A stretch of DNA of 64,000 nucleotides, from NCBI GenBank assembly GCA_037953625.1, contig CM075656.1:75535001-75599000 (forward strand), written 5' to 3'. Positions within the stretch are counted from its first letter, which is position 1, and each line of letters begins with the position of its first letter. Shown here piece after piece: positions 23,827 through 34,613 of the stretch. This DNA comes from Crotalaria pallida (Eukaryota > Streptophyta > Magnoliopsida > Fabales > Fabaceae). Below the pieces are notes generated by a model. That model was given only the letters and a program-made list of their open reading frames with translations, searched no databases and had not been told where the DNA came from. A program made the position numbers and the translations under genes.

Positions 23827-24823
23827 TTTTTATTAAGTAAAGAAAATAATGTTAACAAATAAAAGGTGTGGAAAAAGCATCAACAATTATATATAAGAGT
23901 AGTTTTAAAAAAATATATTACATGTTGACATTTTCAACACCATTAATTAACAACTTTAATTTATTTTCTTGGTGAACGAGGATTTTTTCAAAAGAATGTT
24001 ACATATAAAACATGATGAAGTATTTTATTTTGTATTTTATGTTGCACTAACACTCCTTATGACCAAAATTTCAATTAAAATCAATGATTTTTTTTCTTCT
24101 TTTCATTCTCGATTCTCATGTCACCTCTTCAATCATATGTTACAAATTTTCGTTAGTTTGTACTCGTTCGGTAATGAGACAGGATATTGATACGTTACAA
24201 AATTTACAAAATTCATAAAGATAAAATAAAAATGGAAGTTGGTTGTATATGGTTTGTATAAGGGGAAATTCATTTAGTATACCTTTTTTTTTATCATGTA
24301 TACCTTTTTTTTTATTATTATTATGAAGTAGTGTATTTCGTAACAAAAAATTATTATTCGAGCTTACGAACTGAACTATTTCGAATTTACGAACTAAACA
24401 GTTGGCGAACTCAAATCGAATCAAATGTGAACCTAAAAAATAGATCAATATAAAGCTCGGTTCGAACTAGATTCAAACTATTGCTTAACGAACCGAACTT
24501 AGCTGAACCAATTTCAATTCAATATATTTCATTTTCGGTCCTACTATCTAATATGTGAGGATAAATTATGGTTGATGCTTTTTCCATACCTTTTATTCGT
24601 TAACTTTATTTTTCACTAAAAAAAAATTATTTTCATAGTGTAAATATACAATACAAATATACACTTTCTTAGTTCTTAAGAAAATAAAAATAAGTAAAAT
24701 TAGCAAACAAAATGTAGCAAGAAAAGCATTATTTACCCCAAATTATAAATAGTTGTTAGAAATTAGAAATGGTATCCGAAAATTGACAAAAAAAAAATCT
24801 TCGGGCTGGATCAACCTAACATC
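23827..24823 (+). repeat. junction and upstream region of F-box unit B
   Basis: The first 58 bases are an inverted remnant of the R-arm flank (TTATTAAGTAAAGAAAATAATG and following). At about 23884 the sequence switches to the upstream region of an F-box unit, homologous to 31970-32861. The ORF at 23969-24190 is shared by all units but shows no known domain and degrades freely among them, so it is not called a gene. Confidence 0.75.
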
Positions 24824-24950
24824 TTAGTTCAGGTGTTTGAATCCTCCCTTGTTAGCTGTCCCACCCATTAGAGGTGCCTACAAGCCAGCGAGGAGATTAG
24901 TCACTGCGATCGGCGGTGGACACTCCTCCGGTCATGGACCCAAAAAAAAA
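24824..24950 (+). mobile_element. SINE-like fragment replacing the F-box B leader
   Basis: A 127-base segment with a B-box-like GTTTGAATCCT and a terminal A run occupies the place of a 491-base segment in F-box C (32862-33352). The lost segment contains the leader exon, the splice donor and most of the leader intron. The insert is not homologous to anything else seen in the window. Confidence 0.6.
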
Positions 24951-25027
24951 CCACTGTTATGTGCTTTTGCTGAATTTTTCTGATTTTTTTATTTTTATTT
25001 TTTTAATATCTTAATTTCAGATACATC

Positions 25028-26206
25028 ATGGCATCCAATTTTCCCGAAGAATTGTTGTCGGAAATCCAGTTGAGGTTGCCTGTGAAGTCACTCCTTCGTT
25101 TCATGTGTGTGAAAAAGTCATGGGCCTCTCTAGTTTCCGATCCAAACTTTGCTAAACTGCATTTTGACCGTACGACACCACATGATCATGAACTCCTTCT
25201 GGACGTGCTCCCGAGAGAATTCTGTGTCAAATTGCTCGACTTGGAGGGATCACTAGAGGAACATTCCATGGACTTGGTTTTTCCAATTTTGTGGTCACCA
25301 ATTTTTGATGATGAGTTTGATATTGATATTATAGGTGTTCGCAGAGGCTTTATCCTTTTCGCGCACTTCACCCCCCCAATGACAATATATTGGACTCCTT
25401 CCGCTTTCTTTGTGAGTAACCCTGCTACCGGTGTCAACAGAACAATTTCATTTTATCCATCATTTTCTCCAGCTTTGTCTGGCATTGTTGGATCTGACGA
25501 ATGTCATTATAATATTCGTTATAGTTTTGAGAATGATGCACTTAGAGATGATTACTATATAGTTATAGCTATGAGTGAGGTTTGCTGGAGATTTTTCAAC
25601 GAATTCTTCCGTTTAAACTCCGTTGTGTTCTTCTCCATGAGAACCAGTTCATGGACACAAGTTGACATTCCAGGCCTTCCTTGTGAGAGACAAAGTGAAT
25701 CACCATGCATTTCACTTGTTAATGGGGCTATGCATTGGTTGAATGTCACTGAATATGCCGTGTACGTTGGAATTATTGCCTTCGATTTCATTGAAGGAAA
25801 TGTATCCAAGATACCTCTGCCACATGATGGTTTTTACACTGATGGGTATGATACAGAGTTAAGATTGGAGGTAGTTGGAGGCTGTGTTTGCCTGTTATAT
25901 GGTTCTTGTGCGCAGCCGGGGTTTGATGAATTGTGGATGTTGAAAGAGTGTGAAGGGAAGTCATCTTGGACTAAGTTCAATTATATGGCTGCCTGTGCCG
26001 TTCCTCGATGCTGCTTCACACCAATATACTTCACGAAAGGTGGAGAAATTGTTGGATTAGATGGCAAAGATTTGTCAATTGTGAAACTTAATGACAAAGG
26101 AGAGGTGCTATGTTGTGATAATAGTTTGGTTTTTAGGCAGCAGCTGGGTAGTTACATGTATACAAGAAGTCTACTCTCACTTCTTAGCGACTCTCTGCAA
26201 CCATAG
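25028..26206 (+). CDS. F-box/FBA protein B
   Basis: An intact 392-residue single-exon coding region starting at ATCATGG. The F-box is at about residues 3-45 (FPEELLSEIQLRLPVKSLLRFM, VKKSWASLVSDPNFAKLHF); the rest is an F-box-associated domain of the CPR30-like kind with SNPATG, RYSFEND, SWTQVDIPGLP and GAMHWLN landmarks. F-box proteins of this type are SCF ubiquitin-ligase substrate adaptors: the F-box binds SKP1 and the FBA region the target, which is unknown here. The coding region is intact, but the native leader exon and most of the leader intron are replaced by a SINE-like fragment, so expression needs another promoter. Relative to C it has scattered substitutions only. Confidence 0.92.
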   Translation: MASNFPEELLSEIQLRLPVKSLLRFMCVKKSWASLVSDPNFAKLHFDRTTPHDHELLLDVLPREFCVKLLDLEGSLEEHSMDLVFPILWSPIFDDEFDIDIIGVRRGFILFAHFTPPMTIYWTPSAFFVSNPATGVNRTISFYPSFSPALSGIVGSDECHYNIRYSFENDALRDDYYIVIAMSEVCWRFFNEFFRLNSVVFFSMRTSSWTQVDIPGLPCERQSESPCISLVNGAMHWLNVTEYAVYVGIIAFDFIEGNVSKIPLPHDGFYTDGYDTELRLEVVGGCVCLLYGSCAQPGFDELWMLKECEGKSSWTKFNYMAACAVPRCCFTPIYFTKGGEIVGLDGKDLSIVKLNDKGEVLCCDNSLVFRQQLGSYMYTRSLLSLLSDSLQP

Positions 26207-27206
26207 GAAGATAACAAAGAATTAGGGTATGTAACTTTCCCTATTTGAGAATGTTATTACTATTAATTATCCTTGCTTTATAATAGGGTAAAAAGTAATA
26301 ATTAATATTCGTGATGTCAGGTTAATGCTATCTGCTAAATTATTTGCTGCAACTTAGACATACACTCACATTTGTACTGCATGTTCCCCCCTAATCAACT
26401 TGCAGTATATGTCTTTGGAAAGTTGTTCACTGTTTTAGATATTCCTTTTAAAAGAGACATGAATATGAGAAGATCAAATACCATAAAGTGAAGAATACCA
26501 TATATACTTTAACTATTATATATGCTTTGGTTAATTAACTTATATTTTTTTTTTGCAGTATTTCAAGTATACTGCATATATGAGCAGAATGCCATAATAT
26601 CATGTATCTGAACTGAAGTTGTTTTTTCCCCTGATTGTATGTAGCCAGGCAAGGAAAGGCCAGCTTGTTAGCTTGTGGCATGTAATGTTCGTTGCAGATA
26701 AAGTATTTCTTCCCTAGAGTTTTGTTGTGAATTTTTTCGTATTATAATAAATTATGAAGAATGGTCTTGAACAAAGTAGAATGAAGAAACAGTCAGGGAA
26801 TTAATACAGACAATCCGTTTGTAAGAGTATTTGGTTTGATTTTTTAAATTGTTGTCTTCTATTTTGCAACTGGTAGCTATTTCTCAAGGCGTTGAGATCA
26901 TGATGAATCGTGTTTGCGTAACGATGCTTACTAACCTTTGCTATGTATCCTAATAGTTATATTTTGTGAGGTATGTTTACAAATTATTGTGTAGCAGGGA
27001 AGAGTATGAGGGTATCACTTGAATTTTTAGTGGAAAATCCTAAACCTGATGAGAGTGAAGTAGAATAACTTGCCTTCTAGGGTCTTGGTGGACATAGATT
27101 TAAAAACTCAGCGACTCCAACTGAATCTACTTGCAACACCTCTAAGAGCTACTTAACACAAAATGATGAAAAAACATAAGGTTTATATATGTATATGAGC
27201 TGATAA
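26207..27206 (+). other. 3' UTR and downstream flank of F-box B
   Basis: A 3'-UTR intron is likely (GTATGT at 26227 to TTTTGCAG at 26558). The part at about 26320-26470 is similar to the region downstream of the CNL gene (46100-46265). Farther on, ACTTGCAACACCTC and following bases resemble the sequence around exon 1 of the myosin fragment. No gene is seen. Confidence 0.75.
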
Positions 27207-27215
27207 TACTATTAT

Positions 27216-29791
27216 GGCTTATTTATGTCAGGGTCCCAGTAATTTCACCCTATTTTGTCATATACCCCTAATCTTTTTTTTTATATGAAAATACCCCTGT
27301 ACTTTTCTCCAGTGAGTAATTTGTCCCTCCTCTCGATTCCGGCAAGTCGGTGCTGAGGTGGACCGCCGGAGTCCTTATCAGGGGTCCCTGTACTTTCACC
27401 CTATTTTGTCATATACCCCTAATCTTTTTTTTATATGAAAATACCCTTGTACTTTTCTCCGGTGAGTCCCGATTTCGGCAAGTCGGTGTTGAGGTGGACC
27501 GCCGGAGTCCTTGTCAGCTCCTTCCACCTCAGCCACGTGGTATAAAATCGGAGGTCCACGTGTCAGCTCCCTTAAATTATTTTTTTTAAATTTAAAAAAA
27601 AAACACCCACAACCCTAGACCCCTAACATTCAAAAAAAGCATCTTCATTTAAAAATCACAGAGCTCCCTGCCTCACACATCTCCACTGCCTGACCAGTAG
27701 GAGTCTCTTCCTCAGCGTCTGGGATAGTAATTCCCAACTCTTTAAGCTCCAACATAGTTAACCTTCTAATAGTATTGCCAATTAGGGCGGGCGGGCGGGC
27801 ATGGCCCGCACCCGCACTTGGCCCGCAAAAAATGCGGGCATGCCCGCCCGCTCATTAAATTATTTAGGGCCAAAAAATTAGGCCCTGCCAACCCTAAGTG
27901 CGGGCAGGGCGGGCATGCGGGCAGCCCGTTTAGTGTAAAAAATATTTGATTCACCTAAATAGCATTGGGCCATTGCCAATTAGGTCATTAGCCCGCGGAG
28001 CCCGCCCGCATTTTTTTTTCATACTTTCAAAACAACTCAACAGATGCTACTCCAAGCCTCCAACAAATCTAATCCATAAACAAATGTCTGAAATATGCAT
28101 AAACTAATGACCAGAGGGGCAGGGAAGCACAAAATCAAAGATAGAAAACATAAATCTAATGTCCAGGGGCAGGGAAGTCTAAAATCAAAGATACAAAGAC
28201 ATAAATCAATAGCAAAGTTTGATACAAATCAAGAACAACAACTCAACATGAGTTGCTCCAACAAATTCTTGCCCTCGTTTTTCGGTGGCGGCGTGAATCT
28301 AGGGAGATGAGAGAGAAGGGTGGCTCGAGGGTGCGGTGCCGTGCTCAAATCGGACCGAGAGAGAGAAAACGCGTGTGGGGCGGCGCTGGCTTTGATGGAG
28401 TTGGGTCCGGCGATGGGGCAGCGGCGAAGGGAGCTTCGGAAGGGACAGTGGTTTCTGCAGAAGGGCATGTCGCGTGTGGGTGTGAGAACCGTGAAGAAGA
28501 GGGTGCGGCTGTGAGTCTAGGACCGTGCGGCTGTGTGTGTGAGGGTGAGCTTGTGTTGTGTGCGGCTGTGTGTGTTAGTGTGTGATTGTGCGGTTGTGTG
28601 TGTGAGTGTGAAAATAATTAGGTTTAGGTTGGTTGTGTCTTGTGTGTGTGTCTTAGTTTTTTTTTAATAAACGGGGCTTGCGGGCCGCCCGCAGCCCGCC
28701 CGCAAATGCCCGCGAATAAAACGGGCGGGGCGAGCGAGCATGACTTGAAGATTTTTGCTAAAATCAATGCCCTGCCCGCAAAAAAATGCGGGCGGGCGGG
28801 GCCCGCGGGCCAAAGCCCTAATTGCCAATACTGCCTTTTAATAACAGGTTCATCCCCTTCTACACTAAGAACCCCCAACTCCCTCCCCATCTTCCACAAG
28901 TCTTTCGCATCCTCAACTGGATCGCCCTTCACCTATGCAATTTCAAGTTGTCGATTGGAACCACCCGACAAAACTGGACAAGATTACTTACCCGTAAGCC
29001 ATTGTTATTGTTATGCATACTCCTCTGCTTGGGCCTTTTTCTTTTATAAATTTTTGGAAGCAAATTTTTCTTCTTCTTTTTCTTCTGGCCATGATTCACT
29101 TTCACCACTGGACCACACACACCTCAAATGGTGAGGTGAAAGAAGATATCGATCTAGAGCTACATGACTTCATGGTGAAAGGGTGATGAGAAGAAGAGAA
29201 AAACGAACAACAAAATAGAGAAGAAGAAAGATGAGAGTTCGAGGGAAGGAAGGAGAAAGAACCAGAGAGATAATGGGAGAAATGAATGAGAGAGGAAGAA
29301 GAGAGGAGAAATATCGAGGGAAGAAAGGGAGAGAAATGAAGATGGCGGCTGGGGAGGGAAACAAATAGGGTGTGGGTGTTTTTTTTTTAATTTTAAAAAA
29401 AATTTAAAAAAAAATTTAAGGGAGCTGACACGTGGACCTCCCCGGTTTTATACCACGTGGCTGAGGTGGAAGGAGCTGACAAGGACTCCGGCGGTCCACC
29501 TCAGCACCGACTTGCCGGAATCGGGAGGAGGGGCAAATTACTCACCGGAGAAAAGTACAGGGGTATTTTCATATAAAAAAAAGATTAGGGGTATATGACA
29601 AAATAGGGTGAAAGTACAGGGACCCCTGACAAGGACTCCGACGGTCCACCTCAGCACCGACTTGCCGGAATCGGGAGGAGGGGCAAATTACTCACCGGAG
29701 AAAAGTACAGGGGTATTTTCATATAAAAAAAAGATTAGGGGTATATGACAAAATAGGGTGAAAGTACAAGGACCCTCGACATAAATAATCC
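27216..29791. mobile_element. 2.6-kb MULE-like element with long composite inverted ends
   Basis: It starts GGCTTATTTATGTC and ends with the inverse (GACATAAATAATCC), flanked by TACTATTAT (27207-27215) and TATTATTAT (29792-29800), a 9-base target duplication with one mismatch. F-box A's flank shows the unoccupied site. Each end is an inverted repeat of several hundred bases built from two direct copies of a module of about 160 bases (CACCCTATTTTGTCATATAC, ..., GGTGGACCGCCGGAGTCCTT). No transposase is encoded. A minus-strand coding-like stretch (DPVEDAKDLWKMGRELGVLSVEGDEPVIK) is split by a nested hAT element; its source is not recognised. Confidence 0.82.
27770..28833. mobile_element. nested non-autonomous hAT-like element
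   Basis: Terminal inverted repeats YAGTATTGSCAATTAGGGC followed by GGGC/GCCC-rich subterminal sequence, flanked by CCTTCTAA (27762-27769) and CCTTTTAA (28834-28841), an 8-base duplication with one mismatch. YAG ends and 8-base duplications are hAT hallmarks. The GC-rich centre (28250-28520) has overlapping ORFs (28229-28585), but none resembles a known protein. Two direct copies of a motif containing GGGGCAGGGAAG lie near 28115-28200. Confidence 0.8.
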
Positions 29792-29988
29792 TATTATTAT
29801 TGTGGGTGAAAGAATGAAAGCATTCAAACCCTTTGACCAGACCGTGCTTGTATAATGGGTTTAATTTTTAAAATTTGGCTCTACAAAGTTTTTCGTATTT
29901 ATCTTCATTGCTAATTTGGTTGATATATAAATGGTAAAAACAAATAAATGATGCAGATTTATTTAGGATTTAGTAGCAAGTTTGTCTT
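29792..29988 (+). other. distal flank of F-box unit B
   Basis: It continues the flank interrupted by the MULE-like element and matches 36044-36240 of unit C. It ends in the target duplication of the 606-bp insertion. No gene is seen. Confidence 0.7.
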
Positions 29989-30594
29989 TTTTTTTAAAGG
30001 AAAATATGTAATTCATTCCATAACAGAAAATAATACAAGTAGATCCAATAGGACAATAACAAAGCACATATCTTCCATACAATAAAGATTGCTAAAAAAG
30101 ACTAGATACTCAGCCATAACAGCAAACTCTCTGTGGATCAGGATCATCATCAACATCCAGCTTCGAACTCTAACAAGAGATTCAACAGCCTTTGTTTCCA
30201 AGATAACTATCTCATCAATGCCGGAAGTAAGCACAGTTCGGCGACAAAGAATCTCAGATCTGAGGAGGTAGAGCCACTGGACAGAGGAGAAGACAGAGAT
30301 TGGAAGGAAAAAGTTGTCCCGAATATCAGTCTTTTAGTTATTGGAGAAGAGAGAGTTATTGGAGAAGAGAGGAAGGTCATCAGATCTGGACAAACAAAAA
30401 GCCTTCCCACACTCAAACATACAAAAACAAAACCCAGATGAAATTGGGACAAGAAAAAGCACACCACTTACACAAAGGCAAGATTTATTTATTTAACCCA
30501 GATATAACTGGGAGAGAAAAAAACCCACACACCTTCTCCTTCCCCTTCTACCGCTATCACAGAAGAGAAGAAAACGGAGAAGAGAAGAAGACTG
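29989..30594 (-). mobile_element. 606-bp retroposed insertion (LINE-like or processed)
   Basis: It is flanked by AGCAAGTTTGTCTT (29975-29988) and AGCAAGTTTTTCTT (30595-30608), a 14-base duplication with one mismatch, and starts with a T run, so it is a minus-strand insertion with an A-tail. Unit C (36230-36250) has the unoccupied site. The ORFs within (30013-30659) show no recognisable domain, so it may be a LINE 3' end or a retroposed transcript. Confidence 0.65.
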
Positions 30595-31725
30595 AGCAAG
30601 TTTTTCTTTTTAGCATTACAAAAGTGAAGGGTTTCCCTTTCTTACTTAGGTGGTCTTAATTGCTGAAATGTCCTTCCATTTTGGTCTGAATTTCAATTTA
30701 CGATACTGTTTTTATGGCAACACATACATCTCGTTGGTCCTGATCATTTGTCCAGGATTCTTGCATTCAAATACTCCGTATATTTTTCTGTCAAGAACTA
30801 ATTGTTTTCTTTATGGAATTTAAATAAACAAATTTGAAAGTGTAAATTTTTATAGTGGGAAATTAAATTGTATTCTTAGTTAATAAAAATGATGTTTTAA
30901 CTTTTTAATATTCACTCTGGTCCTATATGTAAGACTTTTTGAGATTTTTCACTTTCATCAAATAAGATAGTTAAATTTGTTAGTGACATTGTAAATTTGA
31001 AAATTATCATACTTTTTCAAAACTACCCTTATCATTATTATTGGGATTTTAAAAAGTGTTGAGTTTATAGAAGTGTTTGTGTAAAGAAGTACAATTAAAT
31101 ACAATTGGAAAATTGAAATATTGTGTTATAAAAATAAAATCAAAATAAAAACTCCATGATGATTTTATATATGTGACGGCGGAATAGAATATAACTTTAT
31201 CTTTTATAATTGTTTATCCTATATATAATGCATATATTAGAAAAATGCTTTCTTTATTAGGCTAATCCTTATTAATTTTTGGTGTATATCTTGAGCATCC
31301 TCAATCAACTACTAAAGATTGATTTCTTTTGATATGCATACAAATTATCGGAGTAAGTTTCATTTTATTCAACATTTTTTTTAAACACAAAATAGGTATT
31401 AAATTATTGATATTATACATGTTTAAAGAACTCGGTTATGTATCAATTATTTAGAGAAATGATGCATTCATCCTTATTTAGAGTGATGACTTATAAGTCT
31501 AAAAATTAGAGAAAATTGTGATCATCATAGTAAATATTCATAGTGACATACACACCTATCTAGTCTTAGGAATTTCACCCATTTTTCTTATTTTGCATTT
31601 CGTCCAGTCTTATTTGTAAGATCATTTTAAGAAAAAAAAAATTAAGCCTTATTTATAAGATATTTTTCAATTTCCAATAACATTTAATTACTTCTTTCCA
31701 AAAACATTCCTATTAAATCAATACT
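30595..31725 (+). other. end of F-box unit B and start of unit C
   Basis: Noncoding. The stretch 30620-31230 closes unit B; from about 31230 (after TTATCCTATATATAA) the sequence is the start of unit C and matches 37985-38475. No gene found. Confidence 0.7.
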
Positions 31726-31926
31726 TTTTTTTGGATGAACCAGGGTATCCACCCGCGCAACTGGGTGACTAATCCCTCGCACCACGGTCGGGCCCTTTCG
31801 TGGGCGATGCTCCCAGTAAGGCTTGTTCCATTCACAAGCGCCTCGGGTACGACTCGAACCCGCGACCACATGCTTAAGGGACACAAGCCCCTTCCACTTG
31901 TGCCAACCTCCACTGGTAAAAAAATC
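31726..31926 (-). mobile_element. tRNA-derived SINE upstream of F-box C
   Basis: Same family as the SINEs in the Helitrons. It is flanked by AAATCAATACT (31715-31725, 31927-31937). The next tandem unit has the unoccupied site near 38475, so this insertion is younger than the tandem duplication. ORFs at 31684-32052 across it are spurious. Confidence 0.9.
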
Positions 31927-33427
31927 AAATCAATACTTTATAGTTTTAGAATCTCAATAACAATTATATATAAGAGTAGTTTTAAAAAAGTATATTACAT
32001 GTTGACATTTTCAACACCATTAATTAACAACCTTAATTTATTTTCTTGGTGAACCTGGATTTTTTCAAAAGAATGTTACATATAAGACATGATGAAGTAT
32101 TTTATTTTGTATTTTATGTTGCACTAACACTCCTTATGACCAAAATTTCAATTAAAATCAATGATATTTTTCTTCTTTTCATTCTCGATTCTCCTGTCAC
32201 TTCTTCAATCATATGTTACAAATTTTCGTTAGTTTGTACTCGTTCGACAATGAGACAGGATATGTTACAAAATTTAAAAAATTCATAAAGATAAAATAAA
32301 AATGGAAGTTGGTTGTATATGGTTTGTATAAGGGGAAATTCATTTAGTATACCTTTTTTTTAATGAAGTAGTGTATTTCGTAACAAAAAATTATTATTCA
32401 AGCTTACGAACTGAACTATTTCGAATTTACGAACTAAACAGTTGGTGAACTCAAATCGAATCGAATGTGAACCTAAAAAATAGATCGATATAAAGCTCGA
32501 CTCGAACTAGATTCAAACTATTTCTTAGCGAACCGAACTTAGCTAAACCAATTTCAATTCAATATATTTCATTTTCGGTCCTACTATCTAATATGTGAGG
32601 ATAAATTATCGTTGATGCTTTTTCCATACCTTTTATTCGTTAACTTTATTTTTTACTTAAAAAAAATATTTTCATAGTGTAAATATACAACAAATATACA
32701 CTTTCTTAGTTCTTAAGAAAATAAAAATAAGTAAAATTAGCAAACAAAATGTACCAAGAAAAGCATTATTTACCCCAAATTATAAATAGTTGTTAGAAAT
32801 TAGAAATGGTATCCGAAAATTGACAAAGAAAAAAATCTTCGGGCTGGATCAACCTAACATCAGAGCCCAACCACCAAAGCCTTTTATCCAATCCAAAACT
32901 CTTAGTTCAAATTCTAGAAAAATAAAAAAAAAAGAAAAAGAAAAAGTAAAACTCTCTCTTGCACCTGCTGCAAGCACCAGAGTAGCAGAGTCTACCATTC
33001 TCCGTTTCTCTTCTTCTTCCTATCCTGCTTTTGGTATGATTTATTATTTTTTATTTACATACATTCATACATATATGCTCCTAGTTTGCTACAAATTAAT
33101 TGTTTATTGAAAATGATTTTAATTTGATTAAACAGGTTTAAATTCGTTAGACTGTGATTTTTAATTCCATGAATTTTGTGGCATAATCAATTGAAATAGT
33201 TTCTACTAATTGAATGTTATCTTGCAGTTTTCTCCGTCAAATTATGTTTTAGGCTTATAGGTTTAGCTATATATGGAGTAATTAAAATGTGTTTTAATTG
33301 ATTGTGATTATCATATTTCTAAGTTGTTTTCATTGCTTCATTCCATGCCTAACCACTGTTATGTGCTTTTGCTGAATTTTTGTGAAATTTGTTTTTTATT
33401 TTTATTTTTTAAATTTCTGAATTTCAG
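31927..33427 (+). promoter_or_regulatory. upstream region, leader exon and leader intron of F-box C
   Basis: The leader exon ends at 33033 (CTGCTTTTG/GTATGA) and the leader intron runs 33034-33427 (ending ATTTCAG). The exon contains CTCTCTTGCACCTGCTGC and CTTCTTCTTCC, pyrimidine-rich sequence common in plant leaders. The region 31930-32860 is shared with units B and the third unit and is otherwise noncoding; the ORFs at 32046-32288 and 32790-33110 are not supported. Confidence 0.75.
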
Positions 33428-33434
33428 ATGCATC

Positions 33435-34613
33435 ATGGCATCCAATTTTCCCGAAGAATTGTTGTCGGAAATCCAGTTGAGGTTGCCTGTGAAGTCCCTC
33501 CTTCGTTTCATGTGTGTGAAAAAGTCATGGGCCTCTCTCGTTTCCGATCCAAACTTTGCTAAACTGCATTTTGACCGTACAGCACCCCATGATCATGAAC
33601 TCCTTCTGGACGTGCTCCCGAGAGAATTCTGTGTCAAATTGCTCGACTTGGAGGGATCACTAGAGGAACATTCCATGGACTTGGTTTTTCCAATTTTGTG
33701 GTCACCAATTTGTGATGATGAGTTTCATATTGATATTATAGGTGTTCGCAGAGGCTTTATCCTTTTCGCGTACTTCATCCCCCCAGTGACAATATATTGG
33801 ACTCCTTCCGCTTTCTTTGTGAGTAACCCTGCTACTGGTGAAGACAGAACAATTTCATTTTCTCCATCATTTTCTCTAGCTTTGTCTGGCATTCTTGGAT
33901 CTGACGAATATCATTATAATATTCGTTATAGTTTTGAGTATGATGCACTTAGAGATGATTACTATATAGTTATAGCTATGAGTGAGGTTTTTCGGGGATT
34001 TTTCAACGAATTCTTCCGTCTAAACTCCGTTGTGTTCTTCTCCATGAGAACCAATTCATGGACGCAAGTTGACATTCCAGGCCTTCCTTATGAGAGACAA
34101 AGTGAATCACCATGCATTTCATTTGTTAATGGGGCTATGCATTGGTTGAATGTCACTGAATATGCCGTGTCCGTTGGAATTATTGCCTTCGATTTCATTG
34201 AAGGAAATGTATCCAAGATACCTCTGCCACATGATGGTTTTTACACTGATGGGTATGATACAGAGTTAAGATTGGAGGTAGTTGGAGGCTGTGTTTGCCT
34301 GTTATATGGTTCTTGTGCGCAGCCGGGGTTTGATGAATTGTGGATGTTGAAAGAGTGTGAAGGGAAGTCATCTTGGACTAAGTTCAATTATATGGCTGCC
34401 TATGCCGTTCCTCCATGCTGCTTCACACCGATATACTTCACGAAAGGTGGAGAAATTGTTGGATTAGATGGTACAGATTTGTCAATTGTGAAACTTAATG
34501 ACAAAGGAGAGGTGCTATGTTGGGATGATAGTTTGGCTTTTAGGCAGCAGCCGGGTACTTACATGTATACAAGAAGTCTACTCTCACTCCCTAGCGACTC
34601 TCTGCAACCATAG
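33435..34613 (+). CDS. F-box/FBA protein C
   Basis: Intact 392-residue coding region. The longer reading frame from 33324 begins inside the leader intron, so the ATG at 33435 (homologous in all copies) is the start. F-box at residues 3-45 and FBA region as in protein B, with differences such as RTAPHDHELL, GEDRTISFSPSFSLALSG and RQQPGTYMYTRS. A substrate-receptor role in an SCF ubiquitin ligase is inferred from family knowledge; the target is unknown. It is the only copy with intact coding region, leader exon and leader intron. An extra ATG seven bases upstream (33428) lies in another frame and is unique to this copy. Confidence 0.94.
   Translation: MASNFPEELLSEIQLRLPVKSLLRFMCVKKSWASLVSDPNFAKLHFDRTAPHDHELLLDVLPREFCVKLLDLEGSLEEHSMDLVFPILWSPICDDEFHIDIIGVRRGFILFAYFIPPVTIYWTPSAFFVSNPATGEDRTISFSPSFSLALSGILGSDEYHYNIRYSFEYDALRDDYYIVIAMSEVFRGFFNEFFRLNSVVFFSMRTNSWTQVDIPGLPYERQSESPCISFVNGAMHWLNVTEYAVSVGIIAFDFIEGNVSKIPLPHDGFYTDGYDTELRLEVVGGCVCLLYGSCAQPGFDELWMLKECEGKSSWTKFNYMAAYAVPPCCFTPIYFTKGGEIVGLDGTDLSIVKLNDKGEVLCWDDSLAFRQQPGTYMYTRSLLSLPSDSLQP

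Noticed and set aside
23969..24190. Recurring ORF upstream of the F-box genes (also 32046-32288 and 38591-38788)
   Set aside because: Lengths and frames differ among copies and no family is recognised; it is AT-rich upstream sequence.
28229..28585. GC-rich overlapping ORFs in the nested hAT element
   Set aside because: Both strands are open because of GC-rich composition; no domain was recognised.
33324..33434. N-terminal extension of F-box C from an upstream in-frame ATG
   Set aside because: It lies in the leader intron, whose acceptor CAG at 33427 precedes the conserved start; other copies do not preserve the extension.
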